Position numbers and translations under genes: made by a program. Shown piece by piece: positions 28,315 through 38,883 of a stretch of 64,000 bases of DNA (the stretch's first letter is position 1; every line of letters begins with the position of its first letter). The DNA is from Enterococcus pingfangensis. GTDB taxonomy: Bacteria; Bacillota; Bacilli; Lactobacillales; Enterococcaceae. The notes below the pieces were generated by a model. The model worked only from the letters and a program-made list of their open reading frames with translations, did not search any database and was not told where the DNA came from. Where the stretch lies: positions 62,001-126,000 of the forward strand of contig NZ_BJDP01000007.1 of NCBI RefSeq assembly GCF_005405205.1, given 5' to 3'.

Positions 28315-29583
28315 TTAAAAGAAGAAACGTTGGATATCGTTCCAAGTCACTAAAATCATCAAAAGCATGATAAAACCAAAGCCGATCATCGTGATCAACC
28401 CTTCTTTATCTGGATCAAGCGGTTTCCCGCGTAGTCCTTCGATCAGATTCAATAAAATCTTGCCGCCGTCAAATGCCGGAACGGGTAATAGATTGACGAT
28501 TCCTAAGTTGACTGATAACAGCGCCATCAAATAGATCACGTTTTTGAAACCGGCACGTGAAGCTTCCGCAGACATTTGATACATCATCACTGGACCGCCG
28601 AGTTTATCCAAACTAAACCCACTGAATAGTGATCCTAGAGCACTGAAAATATTTTTAGTCAGTTCCCATGACTGGGTCAGTCCACCAGCGACTTTGTCTA
28701 GAAAACCAGTTTTAAGATACGGCGTCACTCCTATTTGACCAACTTTTTGACCATTGCTCTCTACACTTTTCGGTGTTAGTTGGACCGTTTTTTGTTTGCC
28801 ATTTTGTTCGATCGCAACACTCAGCTTTTCTCCTGGTTTTTTCGTGACCGTACTTGTCAGATCATCCCACGAAGAAATTTTTTCTCCATCAATAGCGACG
28901 ATTGTGTCATGGTCTTTCAAGCCAGCAGCGGCCGCTGGACTGCCAGCTTGGACCGTACCGATCTGATTTGTCTGAAAATCGGCCACACCGCCTTGCAAGA
29001 ATGCTAAAGCGATGAACAATACGATTGTCAAAATAAAATTATTCATCGGTCCCGCAAAATTAGTCAAGATCCGCGCGCCTAGTTTCGCTGATTGAAATTG
29101 GACATCTCGCGGCGCAATCCTGACTTCGGTCCCGCTTTCTTCAATAACTGTTGCATCATGCTGAACTTTATAGATCGTTTCTTGGCTCTCATCCCCGTTT
29201 ACATACCCTTTGATCGTCAAATCATCCACTAAATCTGCTGAGATCAATTCCATTGGAATACTATTGGGCAATTGGACTTTTTTGCTGACGTTGATTCGAC
29301 GTACTTCATTTTCAGCAGTCAGCTCAACCGACAGCGGCATTCCTGGACTCAGTTCAGTCTCTTCGTCTTCTAAACCGGCCATTCGAACATACCCACCGAT
29401 CGGCAGTAAACGTAATGTATAAGTGGTGCCGTCTTTGCCCATATGAGCGATTAGTTTTGGTCCCATGCCGATTGAAAATTCTCGAACCAAAATCCCTGAG
29501 CGTTTCGCAAAGAAAAAATGACCAAATTCATGAACGATCACAAGGACGCCAAAAACGATTAAAAATGTAATAATCGTACGCAT
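28315..29583 (-). CDS. eep: Site-2 intramembrane zinc metalloprotease (RseP/RasP/Eep)
   Basis: 422-residue membrane protease. Zinc motif HEFGH at residues 18-22 in TM1, a central PDZ domain (about 200-285, VQAGSPAAAAGLKDHDTIVAIDG), and a C-terminal membrane segment with NLLPVPAFDGGKI providing the second zinc ligand (Asp). Four membrane spans. In E. faecalis Eep processes pheromone lipoprotein signal peptides and RsiV-type anti-sigma factors; that role is by homology. Upstream cdsA is separated by a terminator. Confidence 0.95.
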   Translation of the reverse strand: MRTIITFLIVFGVLVIVHEFGHFFFAKRSGILVREFSIGMGPKLIAHMGKDGTTYTLRLLPIGGYVRMAGLEDEETELSPGMPLSVELTAENEVRRINVSKKVQLPNSIPMELISADLVDDLTIKGYVNGDESQETIYKVQHDATVIEESGTEVRIAPRDVQFQSAKLGARILTNFAGPMNNFILTIVLFIALAFLQGGVADFQTNQIGTVQAGSPAAAAGLKDHDTIVAIDGEKISSWDDLTSTVTKKPGEKLSVAIEQNGKQKTVQLTPKSVESNGQKVGQIGVTPYLKTGFLDKVAGGLTQSWELTKNIFSALGSLFSGFSLDKLGGPVMMYQMSAEASRAGFKNVIYLMALLSVNLGIVNLLPVPAFDGGKILLNLIEGLRGKPLDPDKEGLITMIGFGFIMLLMILVTWNDIQRFFF

Positions 29584-29659
29584 AATTTTCCTACCTTCAC
29601 TAATTTATTAGAGTTAGTTTATCACAGACTTAAAAAAATACAGCTCTTTTCAGAAAAAA

Positions 29660-29688
29660 TTTAAAAAAAGAGCGTTGCCGCTCTTTAA
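29660..29688 (-). terminator. Terminator after cdsA
   Basis: AAAGAGC (29667-29673) and GCTCTTT (29680-29686) form a stem followed on the minus strand by TTTTTTT. It touches the cdsA stop codon, separating cdsA from eep transcriptionally. Confidence 0.8.
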
Positions 29689-30479
29689 AATACTCCTAAT
29701 AGATGCATCATTGGAAAAACAAACAACATACTGTCGAAACGATCTAAAATACCGCCGTGTCCAGGTAAAATCTTACCTGAATCTTTTACCCCGTAATGAC
29801 GTTTGATCGCAGATTCTACTAAATCACCAAATTGTCCAACGATTGAAAAAATAATCGTAAAGATGATCATCGTCACTAGATTGTGTTGGAAAATTTGTGG
29901 TTGAATCAAAATAAAGATAACTGCTATTACGACTGCACTGGTGACTCCGCCTAATGCGCCTTCAATCGTTTTATTAGGTGAAATATCTGGCCATAATTTA
30001 TGTTTGCCGATCTGTCTGCCTACCATGTATGCCCCGATATCCGTTGCCCAAACAACAAAGAAAGCAAACAACAAAATAGCTAAACTATCTGCTCGTGCGG
30101 TAACCAAATTTTGAAAACCCATGCCGACATATAAACTCGTAACGACTGGAAAACCCGCTTCATCAATCGTATAAGCATTTTTCGACACAACTGAAATACC
30201 TAAAATGATCATTACTGTTAAATAAAACAATAGAAAATTACCGTCGTGTTCATTTAAAAACGGCAACCAGCGTTCCGCCGGCAAGACGAGAAAGACCGCA
30301 CCTAATATTGAAAGTACTCCTTCAGCACTTAAAATTGCAAGGCCTCGCATCCGGAATAATTCGTACACACCCACGCCTGCTAATACTGCTGCTGCTATTT
30401 CTACGGCGATCCCGCCGATATACAGAATCGGAATAAAGATCACTAAAGCGACAACCGCAGTGATTACTCGCTGTCTCAT
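29685..30479 (-). CDS. cdsA: Phosphatidate cytidylyltransferase
   Basis: 264-residue integral membrane enzyme making CDP-diacylglycerol from phosphatidate and CTP, the branch point of phospholipid synthesis. Seven to eight membrane segments. The family signature is near the C-terminus: SAIKRHYGVKDSGKILPGHGGILDRFDS. DIGAYMVGRQIGKHKLWPDISPNKTIEGA is a second conserved part. ATG overlaps the uppS stop by ATGA. dxr, which follows cdsA in MEP-pathway Firmicutes, is missing, in line with a mevalonate-pathway organism. Confidence 0.96.
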   Translation of the reverse strand: MRQRVITAVVALVIFIPILYIGGIAVEIAAAVLAGVGVYELFRMRGLAILSAEGVLSILGAVFLVLPAERWLPFLNEHDGNFLLFYLTVMIILGISVVSKNAYTIDEAGFPVVTSLYVGMGFQNLVTARADSLAILLFAFFVVWATDIGAYMVGRQIGKHKLWPDISPNKTIEGALGGVTSAVVIAVIFILIQPQIFQHNLVTMIIFTIIFSIVGQFGDLVESAIKRHYGVKDSGKILPGHGGILDRFDSMLFVFPMMHLLGVF

Positions 30480-31276
30480 TTTTTCTCCCCCTTGTCCAAG
30501 CCTCCAAAGCGCCGATTTCTTTGTTGAAAAGCAGCGATTGCGGCTTTTAAATGATCCCCATCAAAATCCGGCCATAAAGCTTTCGTAAAATATAATTCGC
30601 TATAAGCTAATTGCCATAGCAAGAAATTACTGATTCGTTCTTCCCCACTTGTTCGCACGACTAGTTCCGGATCACGCAGCTCTTGCGGTAAAAAGCCCGT
30701 CATTAAATGATCACCGACTACATCGTCATTGATTGCCTTAACGTCAAGTTCTTCATCTTTAACTTCTTGAGCCATTTGCTGGATCGCTGTAACGATCTCA
30801 GCCCGGCTGCCATAGTTCAACGCAAAATTCAAAACAAGCCCGTCATTTTGCGCGGTTTGTTCGATCGCACGTTTGACAGCATCTTGCGTGTGGGCTGGCA
30901 GATATTCCTCATACCCCATCACATGAACTCGAACATTTTCTTCGATCAATTCTGGGACAAACGTATCAAAAAAATCGACTGGCAGCTGCATCAGAAATTT
31001 TACTTCTTCTTCAGGCCGCTTCCAATTCTCAGTCGAAAAGGCATACAGTGTCAACACTTTGACGCCTAAACGATTCGCGTGCTTTGTAATTTTTTTGACT
31101 GTTTCCATTCCTTCTTTATGACCGGCGATTCTCGGCAGCCGACGGTTTTGCGCCCAGCGTCCATTGCCGTCCATAATGATCGCAATATGCTTTGGCACTG
31201 CACCCTCAGGATCGAAAATGAAAGTTGACTCTTCCGGTGTGTATTTTTCTTTTTGTGGAAAAAAACGTAAGACCAT
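30476..31276 (-). CDS. uppS: Undecaprenyl pyrophosphate synthase (isoprenyl transferase)
   Basis: 266 residues; extends farnesyl-PP with eight isopentenyl units to the lipid carrier of cell wall synthesis. Catalytic Asp36 in HIAIIMDGNGRWA, FSTENWKRP, NYGSRAEI, and the C-terminal DPELVVRTSGEERISNFLLWQ with E/R residues for IPP binding. Length somewhat above the usual 250 because of an N-terminal 25 residues. AGGAGG precedes ATG 31276. Coupled to cdsA. Confidence 0.97.
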   Translation of the reverse strand: MVLRFFPQKEKYTPEESTFIFDPEGAVPKHIAIIMDGNGRWAQNRRLPRIAGHKEGMETVKKITKHANRLGVKVLTLYAFSTENWKRPEEEVKFLMQLPVDFFDTFVPELIEENVRVHVMGYEEYLPAHTQDAVKRAIEQTAQNDGLVLNFALNYGSRAEIVTAIQQMAQEVKDEELDVKAINDDVVGDHLMTGFLPQELRDPELVVRTSGEERISNFLLWQLAYSELYFTKALWPDFDGDHLKAAIAAFQQRNRRFGGLDKGEKK

Positions 31277-31374
31277 GTTTTCCCTCCTACTTTTACATGA
31301 TACATAGCTACTGTCTTATTCTCCAATTTTTCAGAAAACAAACAAGCACTTAGATTCATCAGCCATTATAGCAA

Positions 31375-31380
31375 TAATCT
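31375..31380 (-). promoter_or_regulatory. Extended -10 promoter of uppS-cdsA
   Basis: Minus strand TTGC-TATAAT about 100 bases before the uppS ATG gives an extended -10 (TGC-TATAAT). No good -35. The rest of 31381-31523 shows no gene. Confidence 0.5.
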
Positions 31381-31523
31381 AAAAGCTTGCCTATGTATAT
31401 CTATGGGTATTTAGACTTTTTCAAACTTTCGTTGCTGCACTTGCTTGCTTTTGTTTACACCAATCGTATTTCTGACCTTTTCAGCAAACAGCATTTGTTT
31501 GCGCTGCAACTCACGTCTCCAAT

Positions 31524-31558
31524 AAAAAAACTGGTATACAATAAATGCATACCAGCCG
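31524..31558 (-). terminator. Terminator after frr
   Basis: CTGGTATGCA and a nearly matching TGTATACCAG form a stem across a 5-base loop on the minus strand, followed by TTTTTTTATT. It ends the pyrH-frr unit. Confidence 0.88.
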
Positions 31559-31563
31559 TAAAA

Positions 31564-32121
31564 TTAAACTTCTAATAATTCTTTTTCTTTTTCAGCAACG
31601 ATTTGGTCGATTGCTTTGATGTTATCGTCAGTTAACGTTTGAATATCTTTTTCAACACTACGTAGATCATCTTCTGTCAAGTCGCCATTTTTTTGTTGTT
31701 TTTTGTAATCATCCATCGCGTCACGGCGGATATTACGAACAGCAATTTTTGCACCTTCAGATTCTTTCTTCACTTCTTTAGCCAATTCTTTACGGCGTTC
31801 TTCAGTCAACTGAGGAATCACCAAGCGGATCACATTGCCGTCATTAGCTGGGTTTAGCCCGATATCGCTGGCCATGATTGCTTTTTCAACATCTTTGATC
31901 ATGTTTTTATCAAATGGTGTCACCATTAAGACACGTGCTTCAGGAATCGTGATCGATGCCATTTGATTGACGGGTGTTGGGACACCATAATAATCGACTG
32001 AGATCCGATCAAGCAAACTTGCATTTGCGCGTCCAGCACGAATTTGACCTAATTGACGTTGCAAAGATTCTTGAGCCTTTTTCATTTTATCTTTTGTTTC
32101 GTTCATTACTGCATCTGCCAT
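31564..32121 (-). CDS. frr: Ribosome recycling factor
   Basis: 185 residues, full length; with EF-G it splits the post-termination ribosome. Typical segments: [67 protein letters not shown] and the C-terminal helix ending EKEKELLEV. It begins one base after the pyrH stop, forming the common pyrH-frr pair. Confidence 0.98.
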   Translation of the reverse strand: MADAVMNETKDKMKKAQESLQRQLGQIRAGRANASLLDRISVDYYGVPTPVNQMASITIPEARVLMVTPFDKNMIKDVEKAIMASDIGLNPANDGNVIRLVIPQLTEERRKELAKEVKKESEGAKIAVRNIRRDAMDDYKKQQKNGDLTEDDLRSVEKDIQTLTDDNIKAIDQIVAEKEKELLEV

Positions 32122-32122
32122 T

Positions 32123-32866
<744 letters not shown>

Positions 32867-32921
32867 CTATTGATATTTTAGCATACTCTGCCTTTGAAGC
32901 CACTCAATTTTGAATTTGCTT

Positions 32922-32957
32922 AAAAAAAGGGAGCGCACATTGTCCGTGCGTTCCCGA
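32922..32957 (-). terminator. Terminator after tsf
   Basis: GGGAACGCAC and GTGCGCTCCC (minus strand) form a GC-rich stem with one mismatch, then TTTTTTT. It lies 18 bases after the tsf stop. Confidence 0.9.
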
Positions 32958-32974
32958 CTGTTAAAAAAACAGAA

Positions 32975-33859
32975 TTATTTTTTGATTTGGCTCATAACTT
33001 CTTCAACAAAGTTATCTTCGCGTTTTTCGATACCTTCGCCGACTTCGAAACGAACGAAGCTTTCAACTGTCGCACCTTTAGCAGATACATATTTTTCGAC
33101 AGTCATATCAGGATCTTTAACAAATGGTTGGTCTACCAAAGCGATTTCTGCTTTAAATTTGTTCAAACGGCCAATAACCATTTTTTCAACAATATTTGCT
33201 GGTTTGCCTTCATTTAATGCTTGTTCAGTTAGAACTGTTTTTTCATGTTCTAATTCTGAGTCTGGAATTTGGCTTTCGTCAACGTAACGAGGGTTGATAG
33301 CTGCAACGTGCATTGCAACGTCTTTAGCAACTGTTTCGTCAGTTGTACCGTTCAATAGAGCTAAAACAGCAATGCGTCCGCCCATGTGCAAGTAGCCGCC
33401 AAATGCTGCATTGTCATCTTTTTCAACAACTTTAAAACGACGGAAATTGATTTTTTCACCAATAACTTGAGTTGCTTCGATCAATGCTGCGTCTAAAGTT
33501 TCACCTTTAGCATTTGTTAATTTCATCGCTGCATCCATGTCGGCTGGTTTGTGCTCAGCAACTAACTCTGCGATTTCTTTAACTAAGTTTTGGAACATTT
33601 CATTTTTAGAAACGAAGTCTGTTTCAGAGTTGACTTCTACGATTGCAGCAGTATTTCCATGGATTGCAACTGAAGCTAAGCCTTCAGCGGCGATGCGGTC
33701 ATTTTTCTTAGCTGCTTTAGCCATACCTTTTTCACGTAAAAGATCGACAGCTTTTTCAATATCGCCTTCTACTTCTACTAATGCTCGTTTTGCATCCATC
33801 ATCCCTACGCCAGTCATGTCGCGTAGTTCTTTTACCATTTTAGCTGTTACGTCTGCCAT
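32975..33859 (-). CDS. tsf: Elongation factor Ts
   Basis: 294 residues; nucleotide exchange factor for EF-Tu. N-terminal UBA-like [21 protein letters not shown], the TDFVxKN motif in [15 protein letters not shown], and HVAAINPRY followed by the second core subdomain. Length normal. It follows rpsB after a terminator-like hairpin, the universal rpsB-tsf order. Confidence 0.98.
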   Translation of the reverse strand: MADVTAKMVKELRDMTGVGMMDAKRALVEVEGDIEKAVDLLREKGMAKAAKKNDRIAAEGLASVAIHGNTAAIVEVNSETDFVSKNEMFQNLVKEIAELVAEHKPADMDAAMKLTNAKGETLDAALIEATQVIGEKINFRRFKVVEKDDNAAFGGYLHMGGRIAVLALLNGTTDETVAKDVAMHVAAINPRYVDESQIPDSELEHEKTVLTEQALNEGKPANIVEKMVIGRLNKFKAEIALVDQPFVKDPDMTVEKYVSAKGATVESFVRFEVGEGIEKREDNFVEEVMSQIKK

Positions 33860-33885
33860 TTTAAAAAGGCCTCCTTAATTTTTCT

Positions 33886-33926
33886 AAAAAAGCTGCTTCA
33901 AAGGAAAATATTTACTTTGAAGCAGC
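33886..33926 (-). terminator. Terminator/attenuator between rpsB and tsf
   Basis: GCTGCTTCAAAG (33915-33926 on the other arm) and CTTTGAAGCAGC (33892-33903) form a perfect 12-bp stem on the minus strand, followed by TTTTTTAG. Partial termination here would set the S2:EF-Ts ratio. Confidence 0.88.
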
Positions 33927-33939
33927 ATATGCTACTAAA

Positions 33940-34737
33940 TTATTCAGCTGATTCAGTAGAAGCGTTGTCGCCTTCCACTACATCAACGATTTCTTCGATT
34001 GAAGTTGCTTGTCCACCATCTTCACTTACGAAGTCTTCTTCAGCTACTTGGTCTTCTCCTTGATTGCCTTCGATGAAAGCATCAGCCATTTTAGCAGTGA
34101 TCAATTTCACAGCGCGGATAGCGTCATCGTTTGAAGGGATAACTACGTCGATTTCATCTGGATCGCAGTTTGTATCAACCATAGCTACGATTGGAATGTT
34201 TAATTTTTGAGCTTCTTGAACAGCGATACGTTCTTTACGAGGATCAACGATATACATAACATCAGGGATGCGAGGCATATCAGCGATACCGCCTAAGAAT
34301 TTTTCTAAACGTTCACGTTCTTTATTTAAACCAACAACTTCTTTTTTAGGCAATACTTCGAAAGTACCGTCTTGTTCCATAGCGTTGATTTGTTTCAAAC
34401 GAGCGATACGTTTTTGGATTGTATCCCAGTTTGTTAAAGTTCCGCCTAACCAACGGTGGTTTACATAGTATTGACCAGCGCGGATTGCTTCTTCTTTGAT
34501 TGCTTCTTGAGCTTGTTTTTTAGTACCTACGAACAATGCAACGCCGCCGTCTTCAGCAACCTCTTTCATGTAATCGTAAGCAACGTCTACTAATTTGACT
34601 GTTTTTTGCAAGTCAATGATGTAGATTCCGTTTCTTTCTGTGAAGATATATTTCTTCATTTTTGGGTTCCAGCGACGAGTTTGGTGACCAAAGTGTACGC
34701 CGGCTTCTAGTAATTGTTTCATAGACAATACTGACAT
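33940..34737 (-). CDS. rpsB: 30S ribosomal protein S2
   Basis: 265 residues. N-terminal [32 protein letters not shown], then [24 protein letters not shown] and [28 protein letters not shown]; acidic C-terminal tail. Start at 34737 is fixed by family N-terminus and GGAGG; the longer frame to 34824 reads through the leader. The leader of about 125 bases from the promoter is long enough for feedback by S2, which is known in other bacteria but not demonstrated here. Confidence 0.98.
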   Translation of the reverse strand: MSVLSMKQLLEAGVHFGHQTRRWNPKMKKYIFTERNGIYIIDLQKTVKLVDVAYDYMKEVAEDGGVALFVGTKKQAQEAIKEEAIRAGQYYVNHRWLGGTLTNWDTIQKRIARLKQINAMEQDGTFEVLPKKEVVGLNKERERLEKFLGGIADMPRIPDVMYIVDPRKERIAVQEAQKLNIPIVAMVDTNCDPDEIDVVIPSNDDAIRAVKLITAKMADAFIEGNQGEDQVAEEDFVSEDGGQATSIEEIVDVVEGDNASTESAE

Positions 34738-34871
34738 TTGTGTTTCCTCCAATTGGTTTTTGTTTTCCTCTTTTGCTCTCTTTTTTGTAAAGAACTGACG
34801 ATGCAGCACCGCTTTACAAATCAAGTCAAAATGTGGATTTTAGTTGCGTAGTCGCCTACACACAATTAGTA

Positions 34872-34900
34872 ATTATACAAGAGTCTTTTTAATAAATCAA
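34872..34900 (-). promoter_or_regulatory. Promoter of rpsB
   Basis: Minus strand: -35 TTGATT (34895-34900), 17-base spacer, perfect -10 TATAAT (34872-34877). Strong housekeeping promoter giving a leader of about 125 bases before rpsB. Confidence 0.8.
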
Positions 34901-34969
34901 TCTTTTTTTCTCAGCTGAAACGTAGATTAATATTTATGTAGGAATACTGCTCAAAAAAACTTTTTCTGC

Positions 34970-34992
34970 TATACTGAGTGCATAATTATTAT
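34970..34992 (+). promoter_or_regulatory. argR promoter with ARG-box-like site
   Basis: TGC-TATACT (-10 at 34970-34975) is an extended -10 pointing to argR. Starting four bases later, TGCATAATTATTAT (34979-34992) matches the ArgR consensus core TGAATAATTATTCA at 11 of 14 positions, so it could mediate autoregulation. A leader of about 195 bases follows, with a hairpin from GACGTCTCTAGATCGTC near 35109-35125. Confidence 0.5.
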
Positions 34993-35176
34993 TTAATCTG
35001 TTGGTTTTACGATTTAAGACGGCCAGATCGTAACAACTGCCGATTTCAATGATTGGCAAACAAACGGCTGACGCTTGGTTATTAAGAATTGCCGCTTGTT
35101 CTTTGAACGACGTCTCTAGATCGTCGACTCAACGTTTCTAATAAAAAAATGTATTATCAGGAATAAGGAGATTTTT

Positions 35177-35662
35177 ATGCGAAAAAAAGACCGCCATGAA
35201 TTAATCAAACAAATTATTTCGGAAAATCCGATTCGTAATCAAAATGAATTGATGGATTACTTGCAGCAACACCAAGTCTTAGCAACGCAAGCAACGATTT
35301 CAAGAGATATTCGCGACTTGAAGATCGTAAAAACGATTGATGAATCTGGTAAGCCGCGCTTTGAATTGTTCCAAGAACATCAAACGCCAACTGAAGATGA
35401 CGACATCAAACGCTTGATCCGAATGACCAGTGATGTGATTGTCAAAGTTGCTACTGTCCAATTTATGACCATCGTCAGCACTTTGCCGGATAACGCACAT
35501 TTATTAGCTTCAGTCTTAGATGATCTTTCCAGCGAGTTAATCGTAGCGACAATGGCAAGTTTTGATACGATCATCATCATTTCAAATACACCTGAAGATG
35601 CGGCGAAAGTTGCGAGTTTTTTACAAAATCCTGAACAAGGGACTATTTTTACCCAAGCTTGA
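35177..35662 (+). CDS. argR: ArgR/AhrC-family arginine regulator
   Basis: 161 residues. N-terminal winged helix (1-70) with NQNELMDYLQ and ATQATISRDIRDLKIVK, the ArgR DNA-binding signature; C-terminal hexamerisation and arginine-binding domain (80-155). In canonical ArgR/AhrC the arginine is held by a GDDT-like motif; here the aligned stretch is ASFDT (127-131), keeping one Asp. Lactococcal paralogues differ in the same place, so it may need a partner. AAGGAG precedes ATG. Neighbours argS and argF, convergent, share the arginine theme. Shared terminator downstream. Confidence 0.9.
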   Translation: MRKKDRHELIKQIISENPIRNQNELMDYLQQHQVLATQATISRDIRDLKIVKTIDESGKPRFELFQEHQTPTEDDDIKRLIRMTSDVIVKVATVQFMTIVSTLPDNAHLLASVLDDLSSELIVATMASFDTIIIISNTPEDAAKVASFLQNPEQGTIFTQA

Positions 35663-35694
35663 TTCTATCTTTTCAATTCATTAAATATTCAAAC

Positions 35695-35733
35695 AAAAAA
35701 GGAGACTTGGCTAGCCAAGTTTCCTTTTTGCTT
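35695..35733. terminator. Bidirectional terminator between argR and argS
   Basis: AAAAAGGAGACTTGGC and GCCAAGTTTCCTTTTT form a 16-bp stem with a single wobble and a two-base loop, A-run on one side and T-run on the other. Confidence 0.9.
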
Positions 35734-35775
35734 TATTTTACCAGCCCTTGATTGATATTCGGACTGTTTTACAAA

Positions 35776-37467
35776 TTACATTTTGTTTGGTGCATGGACT
35801 CCTAACAGACGCAGATCTTCTTTCAAGATGACTGTCACTGCATGGACTAGTGCAAGACGCGCATCTTTTTGCTCATCCTCAACGAGTACTTTCGTGTGGG
35901 CATAATATTTGTTGAAGGCTTGCGCCACTCTAATAGAATGCTTGGCGATCACTGATGGTTCATATTGATCGGCCGCTTGCATCACGACTTCTGGATAGCT
36001 TTGTAATAATTTGATGATTTCCCAGCTGTCCGAATCATTTAAGGCATAGATTGCTTTAGGATCAACTGTAAAGTTGGCTTTTTCTAAAATTGACATCGCA
36101 CGAGCATGGGTATATTGCACGTAAGGGCCAGTCTCTCCTTCAAAACGGACAACTTCTTCTAAATTGAAGTCAAAGTTATTCAGGCGATCATTTTTCAGAT
36201 CATGGAAGATGACTGCACCGACACCAACTTGATGGGCTACTTCTTCTTTATTCGGCAGATCAGGATTTTTTTCTTGAATTTGTTTGAAGGCTAAGTCTTT
36301 GGCTTCGTTCAATACTTCTTCTAATAAAACGATTTTTCCTTTACGCGTCGACAACTTTTTGCCGTCTTTTGTGATCAAACCAAAAGGAACATGGACCATT
36401 TCATCGGACCAATCAAATGACATTTCTTTCAAAACAGCTTTTAGTTGTTTAAAGTGGCCGCTCTGCTCATTTCCAACGACATATAAGGATTTAACAAAAT
36501 TATATTCACGTTTGCGATAAAGTGCAGCAGATAAATCACGCGTAATGTATAAAGTTGCTCCGTCAGATTTTTTGATCAACGCAGGATTCAAGTCATATTT
36601 TTCAAGGTCGACGATTTCTGCACCTTCACTTGTTTGTAACAGATGTTTCTCTTCTAACATTGTAACGACTTCATCCATTTTATCGTTATAAAAGGCTTCG
36701 CCGTTGTATGAATCAAACTCAACTTCCAGCATACTGTAGATTTTATTGAATTCTTTCAACGATTCGCTGCGGAACCACTTCCATAATTCCAATGCTTCTT
36801 CGTCATCTTCTTCTAAACGTTTGAACCAAGCCCGTGCTTCATCATTTAATTCAGGCTCTGTTTCAGCTTTTTCATGGAATTCAACATATAGGCGCAATAA
36901 TTCATTGATGGGTTCTGCTTTAACTTTTTCTTCTGAGCCCCATTTTTTATAAGCGACGATTAGCTTACCAAATTGTGTGCCCCAGTCACCTAAATGATTG
37001 ATCTTGATTGGGTTGTAGCCGATTTTACTTAGAATCAAACTGATAGAATTACCGATTACTGTTGAACGTAAATGTCCCATAGAAATTGGTTTAGCAATGT
37101 TAGGTGAAGACATGTCAATCGTGACATTGCCCTCATTGCCGATCATGCTGTCGCCAAAATGTTTGGCTTCTTTGGCGATTTGTTTTAACACCATACTTGA
37201 AATAACTTCTTTTTTCATAAAGAAGTTCAAGTACGGACCAACCACTTCAATTTTTTCAAAGGCTTCCGTGTTGATTTTTTCTGCTAATTCCGCAGCAATC
37301 TGCTGTGGTGCTTTACGAAAAACTTTGGCAAGTGCAAAAGCAGGAAAAGCGACATCTCCGTGATCTACTGATTTCGGATTTTCTAGCAAACGCGCTACTT
37401 CCGGCAGCGTCAGGTTTTCTTTGACTGCTTCAAAAATAGCTTGTGCAACGATTTCTTTATTATTCAT
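35776..37467 (-). CDS. argS: Arginyl-tRNA synthetase
   Basis: 563-residue class Ia synthetase. N-terminal Add-1 domain (1-110), catalytic core with the HIGH-type [11 protein letters not shown] preceded by [16 protein letters not shown] equivalent [17 protein letters not shown] (LSTRKG), and the C-terminal anticodon-binding DALR domain ending [10 protein letters not shown], where the last Met is the usual C-terminus. Start at 37467 follows AGGAGG by eight bases. Expression is under a T-box leader with an Arg specifier. Confidence 0.98.
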   Translation of the reverse strand: MNNKEIVAQAIFEAVKENLTLPEVARLLENPKSVDHGDVAFPAFALAKVFRKAPQQIAAELAEKINTEAFEKIEVVGPYLNFFMKKEVISSMVLKQIAKEAKHFGDSMIGNEGNVTIDMSSPNIAKPISMGHLRSTVIGNSISLILSKIGYNPIKINHLGDWGTQFGKLIVAYKKWGSEEKVKAEPINELLRLYVEFHEKAETEPELNDEARAWFKRLEEDDEEALELWKWFRSESLKEFNKIYSMLEVEFDSYNGEAFYNDKMDEVVTMLEEKHLLQTSEGAEIVDLEKYDLNPALIKKSDGATLYITRDLSAALYRKREYNFVKSLYVVGNEQSGHFKQLKAVLKEMSFDWSDEMVHVPFGLITKDGKKLSTRKGKIVLLEEVLNEAKDLAFKQIQEKNPDLPNKEEVAHQVGVGAVIFHDLKNDRLNNFDFNLEEVVRFEGETGPYVQYTHARAMSILEKANFTVDPKAIYALNDSDSWEIIKLLQSYPEVVMQAADQYEPSVIAKHSIRVAQAFNKYYAHTKVLVEDEQKDARLALVHAVTVILKEDLRLLGVHAPNKM

Positions 37468-37589
37468 CCAAATTTCCTCCTGATTCACATTAATGAAAAA
37501 GCGACGGCTAAGATGCTAAGCTTGGCATATAAAAAACGATTTTCTGTGCATTTAAAACTGCACTGATTACGTTTATTATATAAGAATTC

Positions 37590-37812
37590 GAAAAAAAAGC
37601 CCCTGATGTATAACATACATCAGAGACGAGAATTCCCGCGGTACCACTCTTATTGTCGTAAACGACCAACTTAGACTATAACGGTAGCTGCCGTTTCATC
37701 TCAAAAGTGCGCCCTCTATTTTTGTTTATCCGGCTCTCACCTGCCCGAACTCGCTGCAAAACAGACCATAGACTTCTCTTTTTCATCAATGAAATAATTA
37801 TCTGGCATTATA
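37590..37812 (-). promoter_or_regulatory. T-box riboswitch of argS (specifier CGC), with -10
   Basis: Minus strand order: -10 TATAAT at 37807-37812; stem I region with GTTCGGGCAGGTGAGAGCCGG; candidate specifier CGC (Arg) at 37709-37711 in the context CGC-A-CTTTT, whose CTTTT can pair with AAAAG at the stem base; T-box AGAGTGGTACCGCGGG at 37635-37650; terminator CTGATGTA/TACATCAG followed by GGGGC and eight T at 37590-37622. Uncharged tRNA-Arg would favour the antiterminator and raise argS expression. The spacing and codon agree with the downstream gene. Confidence 0.92.
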
Positions 37813-37853
37813 CTAACAGAAAATTCTTCATCTGACTAGTCAAGAAAATTTTT

Positions 37854-38867
37854 TTATGAATGGGGAATAAATAAATTGCCCAATGTCGCCGCCATCACTG
37901 CTTTGATCGTGTGCATCCGATTTTCAGCTTGTTGAAATTGCAGGGCATTCTTGCCGCGAAAGACTTCATCGGTCACTTCCAGTTCCGTTAGACCGTAGGT
38001 TGCTTGTATCTCTTCTGCGACTTTTGTTTCAAGATCATGAAACGCCGGCAAACAATGTAAGAAAATTGTTTCTTTCTTGTGCGTTTTTTCCATTAATGCT
38101 TGATTGACTTGATAGGGCAATAATAGCTCAATCCGCTCTTGATACGCGTTTTCTTCCCCCATCGATACCCAGACATCCGTATAAATAATATCGGCTTGCT
38201 CGACGCCTTGGTCAATATCGTCTGTAACTAAAATTTTTGCACCAGTTTCTTCAGAGTATTTTTCAGCCATCGCTATCAAATCATTTGCTGGAAAAAGTTT
38301 TTTAGGCGTTACGATCGAAATGTTCACTCCTAAAATAGCACTGGTGACCAAAAGAGAATTGGCCATATTATTTCGACCATCACCAACATACGCCAAAGTC
38401 AATCCTGTTAATTTCCCAAAATGCTCCTTGATCGTCAGAAAATCCGCCAACATCTGCGTTGGGTGCCACTGATCGGTCAGCCCATTCCAAACGGGTACCC
38501 CAGAATGATCCGCCAACGTTTCGACTGTCGTTTGTGAAAAACCACGGTACTCAATGCCATCGAACATGCTGCCTAAAACTTTGGCAGTATCTTCCACAGA
38601 TTCTTTTTTTCCTAATTGGATATCATTTTTTCCTAAATATTCAGGATGTGCTCCCAAATCAATTGCCGCAGTTGTAAACGCCGAGCGTGTACGCGTAGAT
38701 GTTTTCTCAAATAATAATGCAATATTTTTCCCCGCTAAATAATTATGCGAAATATTTTGTTGCTTCAACGCTTTTAAGTGAGCCGCAAAATCAATTAAGT
38801 AAAGCAATTCATTTTTAGTGAAATCAATTTCTTTTAAAAAACTTCTCCCTTGGAAAATACTCGTCAT
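37854..38867 (-). CDS. argF: Ornithine carbamoyltransferase
   Basis: 337 residues; transfers carbamoyl from carbamoyl phosphate to ornithine (or the reverse in arginine fermentation). Carbamoyl-phosphate motif STRTR (57-61), [12 protein letters not shown], and the ornithine-binding HCLPAFHD. Sequence features such as [21 protein letters not shown] resemble the catabolic ArcB type, but no arcA or arcC is adjacent, so anabolic ArgF is equally possible. The promoter has ARG-box-like sites, indicating control by arginine regulators. No terminator is seen before the argS leader. Confidence 0.92.
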   Translation of the reverse strand: MTSIFQGRSFLKEIDFTKNELLYLIDFAAHLKALKQQNISHNYLAGKNIALLFEKTSTRTRSAFTTAAIDLGAHPEYLGKNDIQLGKKESVEDTAKVLGSMFDGIEYRGFSQTTVETLADHSGVPVWNGLTDQWHPTQMLADFLTIKEHFGKLTGLTLAYVGDGRNNMANSLLVTSAILGVNISIVTPKKLFPANDLIAMAEKYSEETGAKILVTDDIDQGVEQADIIYTDVWVSMGEENAYQERIELLLPYQVNQALMEKTHKKETIFLHCLPAFHDLETKVAEEIQATYGLTELEVTDEVFRGKNALQFQQAENRMHTIKAVMAATLGNLFIPHS

Positions 38868-38883
38868 ACTAACGCCTCCGTAT

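Noticed and set aside
31381-31575. 62-codon plus-strand frame MPMYIYGYLDFF... in the uppS-frr gap
   Set aside because: No ribosome site, crosses the frr terminator, and no recognisable protein features.
34738-34824. 29-residue N-terminal extension of S2
   Set aside because: It covers the mRNA leader, and the family start with a GGAGG site is at 34737.
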